DNA from: an uncultured Clostridium sp.
Lineage (GTDB): Bacteria > Bacillota > Clostridia > TANB77 > CAG-508
Assembly: GCA_946497905.1 (NCBI GenBank)
Contig: CAMMMI010000067.1
Location: 1 to 10,220, forward strand
Length of the DNA stretch: 10,220 bases
Direction of reading: 5' to 3'
This document shows, piece by piece, positions 6,270-10,220 of the stretch (its first letter is position 1; every line of letters begins with the position of its first letter). The position numbers were made by a program, and so were the translations under genes. The notes under the pieces were generated by a model. It saw only the letters and a list, made by a program, of their open reading frames with translations. It did not search any database and was not told where the DNA came from.

Positions 6270-7014
6270 CTAGACTATTGTAGCTAATATTCCTAATAAA
6301 AATCCTATTATATTTCCTATTGCTGTCATTCTTCCATGATATAATTTGTTTGATTCTGGTATTAATTCTCCGTGATACTATATATAACATTGCACCTGCT
6401 GCGAAACTTAAACATATTGCTATTATTTCTTGTGATATATTTCCTATTATTGCTCCAAAAAATGCTCCTATTCCTGTTGTTACTCCTGATAGTAGTACAT
6501 AGAAAACAACTTTACTCTTTTTCATTCCTCCATTTTTCATAGGTACTGCCATTGATATTCCTTCTGGTATATCATGTAAACATATCGCTATTGCAAGTGC
6601 AAAACCTAATTTAATTGATGCTTCAAATCCAGAACCAATTGCCAATCCTTCTGGAAAATTATGTATTGCTAATCCTATTGATACTACTATGCCAGTTTTT
6701 AATAATGTATTTTTACTATTTTTATATTTCTCATTCACACTAAATTTTTTTTCAACCAATAAATCACAAAAAATCATCATAATTATTCCAAATATTATTC
6801 CTATTATAACATTTGTAATATTACTTATTTCTAATGCTTCTGGTATTAATTCAAAACATATTATTGATGTCATTAGCCCAGATGCTAAAGCTAGTATAAA
6901 ACTTAAAAATTTATTTGAATTCCTTTTTAATATTACGCCTAATATCCCGCCTAATGTAGTACCAAATGTTCCAAAAAATAAACCTATCATAGTTGTTTTT
7001 ATTATTTCTTGCAT
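6270..7014 (-). pseudogene. ZIP family metal transporter with a frameshift near the 3' end
   Basis: The protein matches the ZIP family (GufA/ZupT type): several membrane helices with the metal-site motifs HNFPEGLAIG (starting at H118) and HDIPEGISMAVP (starting at H147). The family imports zinc or other divalent metals. The reading frame is normal to S214 (LSFAAGAMLYIVS), then turns into an unrelated basic tail that ends at 6226. Dropping one base at 6372 restores GELIPESNKLYHGR, a last helix NIIGFLLGILATIV and a stop at 6270-6272, for a total of 247 residues, the expected ZIP ending. As written, the final membrane helix is lost. It may be a real inactivating mutation or a sequencing error; the rest is intact, so the damage is recent or artificial. 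AAGGAG (7023-7028) is 8 bases before the ATG and lies in a hairpin. Confidence 0.8.
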
Positions 7015-7018
7015 ATAA

Positions 7019-7066
7019 AAAACTCCTTAAAATATTCTTTATTTTTAGTTTATTTTAAAGAGTTTT
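7019..7066 (-). promoter_or_regulatory. Leader hairpin covering the ZIP ribosome binding site
   Basis: On the minus strand AAAACTCTTTAAAATA (from 7066 down) pairs over 16 bases with TATTTTAAGGAGTTTT (down to 7019), with one G-U pair and a 16-base loop. The downstream arm contains the whole AAGGAG site (7023-7028). It would hide the ribosome binding site of the ZIP gene, as RNA thermometers and translational switches do. The stem is A/U-rich and therefore weak. Confidence 0.5.
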
Positions 7067-7170
7067 GTTTTATTACAAATAGTTTTATAGTCAAATATTT
7101 TCTTATTTTTCTAAAGTAAGACTATAGAAATAGCAAATAGATCAGTAGAAAATAAATAAGTTTTGTAAAC

Positions 7171-7202
7171 AAAAAATAAGACATATAAATGTCTCATTTT
7201 TT
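7171..7202 (-). terminator. Intrinsic terminator after yfcE
   Basis: On the minus strand AAAATGAGACAT and ATGTCTTATTTT (plus-strand 7189-7200 and 7173-7184) form a 12-bp stem with one G-U pair and a 4-base loop, followed by a T tract (six A on the plus strand, 7171-7176). It is about 24 bases past the yfcE stop. The rest of 7015-7225 holds the ZIP leader hairpin and a 7-bp inverted repeat (TATAGTC at 7086-7092, GACTATA at 7120-7126); no gene is visible there. Confidence 0.75.
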
Positions 7203-7225
7203 TATTATATTTTATTAAATTTTAA

Positions 7226-7762
7226 TCATATATTTTTCTTATCAATTATATTTCCCTCTACATCTTTTAAAATAAGTTGTTTTTCATCTAAAACTAGATA
7301 ACTATTTTTTGTATCATTTTTTGGTAATGAAATAGAACCAGCATTTGCAACTATTATACCATCTTTTTCTTTTATAAATCCTGTATGAATATGTCCGTAA
7401 ATTAGCATATCTATTTCTTTTTTTGGCAATTTATCTATATTATATCTGTGTCCATGCGTGAAAAATACATTTAAATCATTAACTTTCAATTCTAAATTAT
7501 TTTCTAATTTAAATTCTGATATCATTTGATCAACTTCTGCATCGCAGTTTCCTTTTACTGCCAAGATTTTATCTTTTAAAGAATTCAATATATTTGCAAC
7601 TTCCATAGGTGCATAATCTTTAGTTAATTTATTTCTTGGCCCATGATAATATAAATCTCCTAGTAAAATTATTTTATCTGGTTTTTCTTTTTCATTTATT
7701 TCTAAAATTTTATTAGCATAATAACTTGAACCATGTATATCTGATATTATTAATAATTTCAT
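7226..7762 (-). CDS. yfcE: YfcE-type metallophosphoesterase
   Basis: This 178-residue protein resembles E. coli YfcE over its full length. Metal-binding motifs are all present: D8 and H10 in DIHG, D36 in GDLYYHGPR, N72 in GNCD, H103 in THGH, and H124/H126 in YGHIHTG. The segments HGPRN...YAPMEVAN and KGNCDAEVDQM are typical of this subgroup. YfcE is a dimetal phosphodiesterase acting on model phosphodiesters in vitro; the natural substrate is not established. It is predicted to be cytoplasmic, with no membrane segment. The ATG at 7762 gives MKLLIISDIHG, the usual N-terminus. The longer frame from the GTG at 7789 would include its ribosome binding site, AAAGGAA (7774-7780), which lies 11 bases before 7762. 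It is downstream of prfA in the same direction. Confidence 0.88.
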   Translation of the reverse strand: MKLLIISDIHGSSYYANKILEINEKEKPDKIILLGDLYYHGPRNKLTKDYAPMEVANILNSLKDKILAVKGNCDAEVDQMISEFKLENNLELKVNDLNVFFTHGHRYNIDKLPKKEIDMLIYGHIHTGFIKEKDGIIVANAGSISLPKNDTKNSYLVLDEKQLILKDVEGNIIDKKNI

Positions 7763-7770
7763 AATTACTA

Positions 7771-7929
7771 TCATTCCTTTCTTAGGCACAAATCTGGTTG
7801 GAAAAGAATTAAATTTTGGCTAGGCAAACGAGTTTGAAATTTATGAGGCGTACTTTTTGTACGTTGATTAAATTTCAAATGAAGTTTAACGACGCCAAAA
7901 TTGTAATTATTTTTCAACCTTCCTCCCAT
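7771..7929 (-). CDS. Possible small ORF of 52 codons spanning the inverted-repeat element
   Basis: On the minus strand an unbroken frame runs from the ATG at 7929 (MGGRLKNN...) to the TGA at 7771-7773, which overlaps the yfcE ribosome binding region. The product is basic and rich in Gln, Asn, Lys and Leu, with no recognisable domain. Codons such as GGC, GTC, ACG and CCT differ from neighbouring genes. The GGGAGGAAGG that would act as ribosome binding site lies within the first codons, so a TTG start at 7917 is the only one with such a site upstream. It may be a by-product of the repeat. Confidence 0.25.
   Translation of the reverse strand: MGGRLKNNYNFGVVKLHLKFNQRTKSTPHKFQTRLPSQNLILFQPDLCLRKE
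7774..7780 (-). promoter_or_regulatory. Ribosome binding site of yfcE
   Basis: AAAGGAA lies 11 bases before the ATG at 7762, a slightly long gap. It overlaps codons of the longer frame from the GTG at 7789, which argues for the shorter protein. Confidence 0.6.
7796..7919. repeat. ~124-bp nested inverted-repeat element between prfA and yfcE
   Basis: The outer arms at 7796-7820 (GGTTGGAAAAGAATTAAATT...) and 7894-7919 are inverted copies over about 25 bases with two mismatches and one gap. Inside, TTTGAAATTTA (7833-7843) pairs with TAAATTTCAAA (7869-7879), and CGTAC (7849-7853) pairs with GTACG (7859-7863) around TTTTT. The element folds almost completely on either strand. It is somewhat richer in G and C than nearby DNA and ends about 16 bases before the yfcE ribosome binding site. 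It could be a small non-autonomous mobile repeat or a structured leader RNA. No target-site duplication is visible. Confidence 0.7.
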
Positions 7930-7959
7930 TTATGTACGATAAAGTAAAAGATTTTTATA

Positions 7960-9021
7960 CTATTCTTCTTCTCCTTTTAATCTCTCTGCTCTATCTGCTG
8001 CAATTAAGTTATCTATCATTTCGTCAATATCACCATTTAAGAAATTTTCCATTTGATATATACTCATACCTATTCTATGGTCAGTTATTCTTCCTTGTGG
8101 ATAATTATATGTTCTTATTTTTTCACTTCTATCACCTGAACCAACTTGACTTTTCCTTGCATTTGCTACTTCACTATCTTGTTTTTGTTTTTCTATTTCA
8201 TACAATTTTGTTCTTAGCATTCTCATCGCATTATCTTTGTTTTGGAATTGTGATCTTTCTGTTTGACATTCTACTACAATTCCGGTAGGTTCGTGTATAA
8301 GCCTTACGGCTGATGAGGTTTTATTAATGTGTTGTCCTCCAGCCCCAGAGGCCCTAAAGACTTCCATTTTTATATCTGATGGATTTATTTCTATTTCTAC
8401 ATCTTCTACTACTGGCAAAACTGCTACAGTTGCTGTTGAAGTATGTATTCTTCCACTACTTTCTGTGTCTGGTACTCTTTGTACTCTATGTACTCCACTT
8501 TCGAATTTTAATCTACTATATGCACCTTTCCCTGTTATCATAAAAGATATTTCTTTATATCCTCCTAATCCTGTTTCATTTTCATTTAAAACTTCTAACT
8601 TCCAATGTTTCTTTTCTGCATACATTGAGTACATTCTAAATAGTGTTCCGGCAAATAATGCTGCTTCTTCTCCTCCTGCTCCTGCTCTTATTTCACAAAT
8701 GATATTTTTATCATCGTCTGGATCTTTAGGTATTAATAATATTTTTAATTCTTCTTCTATTTTAGGTAATTTTTCTTTTGCTTCATAATATTCTACTTCT
8801 GCTAACTCTTTCATTTCTGGATCGTGTAATAATTCTTCTGCTTCTGCCATTTTTGCTTTTTCTTTTTTATATTCTCTGAATTTTAAAACAACATCTTCTA
8901 TACTTGCATGTTCTTTCATTAGTTTTTGCCATTCTGCTTGATTTGCTATAATCTCTGGATCACTTATTAATTTTGTCAATTCGTCATATCTCTTTTCTAC
9001 AGCCTCTAATTTTTCAAACAT
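7960..9021 (-). CDS. prfA: Peptide chain release factor 1 (RF1)
   Basis: This 353-residue protein is RF1, which recognises UAA and UAG stop codons and triggers peptide release on the ribosome. The helical N-terminal domain (about 1-100) is followed by [15 protein letters not shown]. The anticodon-mimic region has the PxT tripeptide as PDT (184-186) in [18 protein letters not shown]. The catalytic GGQ is at 228-230 in [18 protein letters not shown], and [23 protein letters not shown] follows. The length is normal. The ATG at 9021 is chosen because GGAGG (9027-9031) lies 5 bases upstream, inside the longer frame from 9033. It has its own promoter at 9114-9142 and a leader of about 85 bases. No prmC methyltransferase gene follows; the next gene is yfcE. 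Confidence 0.96.
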   Translation of the reverse strand: MFEKLEAVEKRYDELTKLISDPEIIANQAEWQKLMKEHASIEDVVLKFREYKKEKAKMAEAEELLHDPEMKELAEVEYYEAKEKLPKIEEELKILLIPKDPDDDKNIICEIRAGAGGEEAALFAGTLFRMYSMYAEKKHWKLEVLNENETGLGGYKEISFMITGKGAYSRLKFESGVHRVQRVPDTESSGRIHTSTATVAVLPVVEDVEIEINPSDIKMEVFRASGAGGQHINKTSSAVRLIHEPTGIVVECQTERSQFQNKDNAMRMLRTKLYEIEKQKQDSEVANARKSQVGSGDRSEKIRTYNYPQGRITDHRIGMSIYQMENFLNGDIDEMIDNLIAADRAERLKGEEE

Positions 9022-9026
9022 AAAAA

Positions 9027-9031
9027 CCTCC
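9027..9031 (-). promoter_or_regulatory. Ribosome binding site that fixes the prfA start
   Basis: GGAGG on the minus strand lies 5 bases before the ATG at 9021 and overlaps the first codons of the longer frame from 9033. It gives the usual RF1 beginning, [12 protein letters not shown]. Confidence 0.8.
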
Positions 9032-9113
9032 ATTTTTTATTATTTAATCAAAATATCTTTTATAAAATTACTGCTATTTGTTTTTAGAGTAATTCGTTTC
9101 TATTATCTAAAAT

Positions 9114-9142
9114 ATTATACTCTCTTTTTTCATAAAATACAA
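9114..9142 (-). promoter_or_regulatory. Promoter of prfA
   Basis: On the minus strand TTGTAT (9137-9142) and a perfect TATAAT (9114-9119) are 17 bases apart. Transcription would begin near 9107, leaving a leader of about 85 bases in which I see no clear structure. Confidence 0.7.
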
Positions 9143-9171
9143 GCAAAAACTAGACTTTTATTATTTTTTAG

Positions 9172-9214
9172 ATTCTAATTCACAGTTATGTCAAGTATAT
9201 CTGTGAATTAGAAT
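9172..9214. repeat. Perfect 14-bp inverted repeat between the ATPase gene and prfA
   Basis: ATTCTAATTCACAG (9172-9185) and CTGTGAATTAGAAT (9201-9214) are exact inverted copies around a 15-base loop. It is 21 bases past the ATPase stop, where a terminator is expected, but no T tract follows on the minus strand. The loop holds TTGACA (minus strand, 9189-9194), a consensus -35 box without a good -10 at the right distance. Confidence 0.65.
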
Positions 9215-9235
9215 AGTATAAGCCTTAATAGAAAA

Positions 9236-10220
9236 TTATTTATTTTCATCTATTTCTATATAATTGTACTTTATATTAAATTTATCAAATATTTCCTTTT
9301 CTCTATTTGTACAACTAAAAATAATTATCTGATTATTATTGAATTTTTTATTTATATAATTTAAAATATTTTCTAATCTCTCTTGGTCAAAATATGCAAA
9401 AACTTCATCTAATATTATTGGCATTTTTTCTTCTGATAATTCTTCTACCATTGAAAGCCTTAATGATAAATACAATTGATCCATAGTTCCAATACTTAAT
9501 TTTGAAGCTGGAATATAATTTCCATTTTCTAATTCTACTACTAAACCATCTATATCATTAAATTGCATTTTTGTATATTTGTGGTTTGTAATCTCCGCAA
9601 TATTTTCTGACAAATTTTGTGTAAACTTAGGGGTTATTGTGTTTTTCATTTCTTCATAACATTGCATTAAAATTTCTTTTGCTAAATTCATGCTTTTATT
9701 TAAATTAATTAAGTTTACTTTTTTGTCTTTATCGTTAACTAATTTTTCTTCTATTTTTGATAAATTATCAACCTTGTTTTCTATATTTTGTTTATCAATA
9801 TCTAAAGTATGTAATTGAATTTTTTTATCATTTAATTCTTTTTGTATTTTTTGAATTTCAAAAATTATATTTTTTGAATTTAAAAAATCATTTATTTTAT
9901 TTTTTTCAATTTTTTCAAAATATTTATTTTTTATTTTTTCTTTTTCTAAATTTATTTTTAAATTAAAATTATTTTTTAAATTATTTATTTCTTCTATTAA
10001 TTTATTATTATTTTTTTCTAATATTTCTTTCTGATTTTCTAATAAATTTATATCTAATTTTATTTTTTCTAATTTTTCTGAATTATTTTTTTGTATTTTT
10101 TCTTCTATTTTTATTTTTTTATTTATTTTATTTTTTAAATAAAAACAAAAAATTAAATACGTTGGTACTGTAAGAAGAAAAATATATTTAAAAATATTAT
10201 TTTCAATAAAAATAAATTGT
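9236..10220 (-). CDS. AAA/ABC-type ATPase of the YhaN/SbcC group, C-terminal part (partial)
   Basis: The frame is open from the stop at 9236 to the window edge: 327 residues, with the N-terminus and Walker A outside. The visible part begins with a hydrophobic stretch (about 10130-10200, IFKYIFLLTVPTYLIFCFYL), then a long coiled coil very rich in Lys, Asn, Ile and Glu, then the ATPase C-lobe. The lobe has the ABC signature LSIGTMDQLYLSLRLSM and Walker B PIILDEVFAYFDQERL. The LSxGTxxQLYLxLRL form and a membrane segment within the coiled coil are typical of YhaN-like proteins, which are linked to SbcD/YhaO-type nucleases in DNA repair. The methionine at 9691 is internal, not the start. The switch His expected after IIIFSC is not obvious (TNRE). 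The gene probably continues well upstream, perhaps next to a nuclease gene. Confidence 0.8.
   Translation of the reverse strand, partial: QFIFIENNIFKYIFLLTVPTYLIFCFYLKNKINKKIKIEEKIQKNNSEKLEKIKLDINLLENQKEILEKNNNKLIEEINNLKNNFNLKINLEKEKIKNKYFEKIEKNKINDFLNSKNIIFEIQKIQKELNDKKIQLHTLDIDKQNIENKVDNLSKIEEKLVNDKDKKVNLINLNKSMNLAKEILMQCYEEMKNTITPKFTQNLSENIAEITNHKYTKMQFNDIDGLVVELENGNYIPASKLSIGTMDQLYLSLRLSMVEELSEEKMPIILDEVFAYFDQERLENILNYINKKFNNNQIIIFSCTNREKEIFDKFNIKYNYIEIDENK

Noticed and set aside
7086..7126. TATAGTC/GACTATA inverted repeat as a ZIP operator
   Set aside because: The arms are only 7 bp and 27 bases apart in A/T-rich DNA, so chance is likely.
7932..8788. Plus-strand open frames opposite prfA
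   Set aside because: prfA is unmistakable on the other strand with all motifs, so these are shadows.
9236..9691. A free-standing 151-residue ATPase gene
   Set aside because: The frame continues without a stop to the window edge, and the ATPase lobe needs the missing upstream half.

Overview
The window is very AT-rich, with strong AAGGAGG-type ribosome binding sites, a Clp adaptor of the MecA family and CotF-like spore coat proteins. Together these point to a low-GC, endospore-forming Firmicute, most likely a clostridial lineage, but the species cannot be told from the sequence. Apart from mobile and palindromic pieces it is an ordinary chromosomal housekeeping region.

Layout from left to right. 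Bases 1-201 hold a tRNA-like fragment inside a hairpin and the promoter region of mecA (+). mecA converges on a membrane-anchored M23 peptidase gene (-), with a bidirectional terminator between them. The divergent gap at 1900-2156 holds the peptidase promoter, an operator-like inverted repeat and a perfect 28-bp palindrome. Two small spore coat genes (+) follow, and a terminator separates them from the convergent pcrA gene (-).

The rest of the window is on the minus strand. Read in the direction of transcription it runs: partial AAA ATPase of YhaN/SbcC type, prfA (release factor 1), a leader or element rich in inverted repeats, yfcE phosphodiesterase, a ZIP metal transporter gene with a frameshift near its 3' end, and pcrA helicase. 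Promoters with near-consensus -35/-10 boxes precede prfA, pcrA and the M23 gene, so these are probably separate transcription units rather than one operon.

The most striking feature is a 360-residue intein in PcrA, placed in helicase motif III between Gln and Cys of GDNDQ|CIYGFRG. All expected splicing residues are present. Its insert is not a canonical two-motif LAGLIDADG endonuclease: it begins with a GIY-YIG-like module (YVYL...GYRIG) followed by a second uncharacterised module. From memory, actinobacterial PcrA/UvrD helicases carry an intein of related architecture at this site, so it may be a distant member of a phylum-crossing family.

Other points of note are a single-base frameshift in the ZIP gene, a hairpin that would cover the ZIP Shine-Dalgarno sequence, a ~124-bp inverted-repeat element with an unbroken 52-codon frame, and two palindromes sharing a GGGGACG core. 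Several gene starts are moved downstream of the longest open frame, because the ribosome binding site lies inside the longer version.
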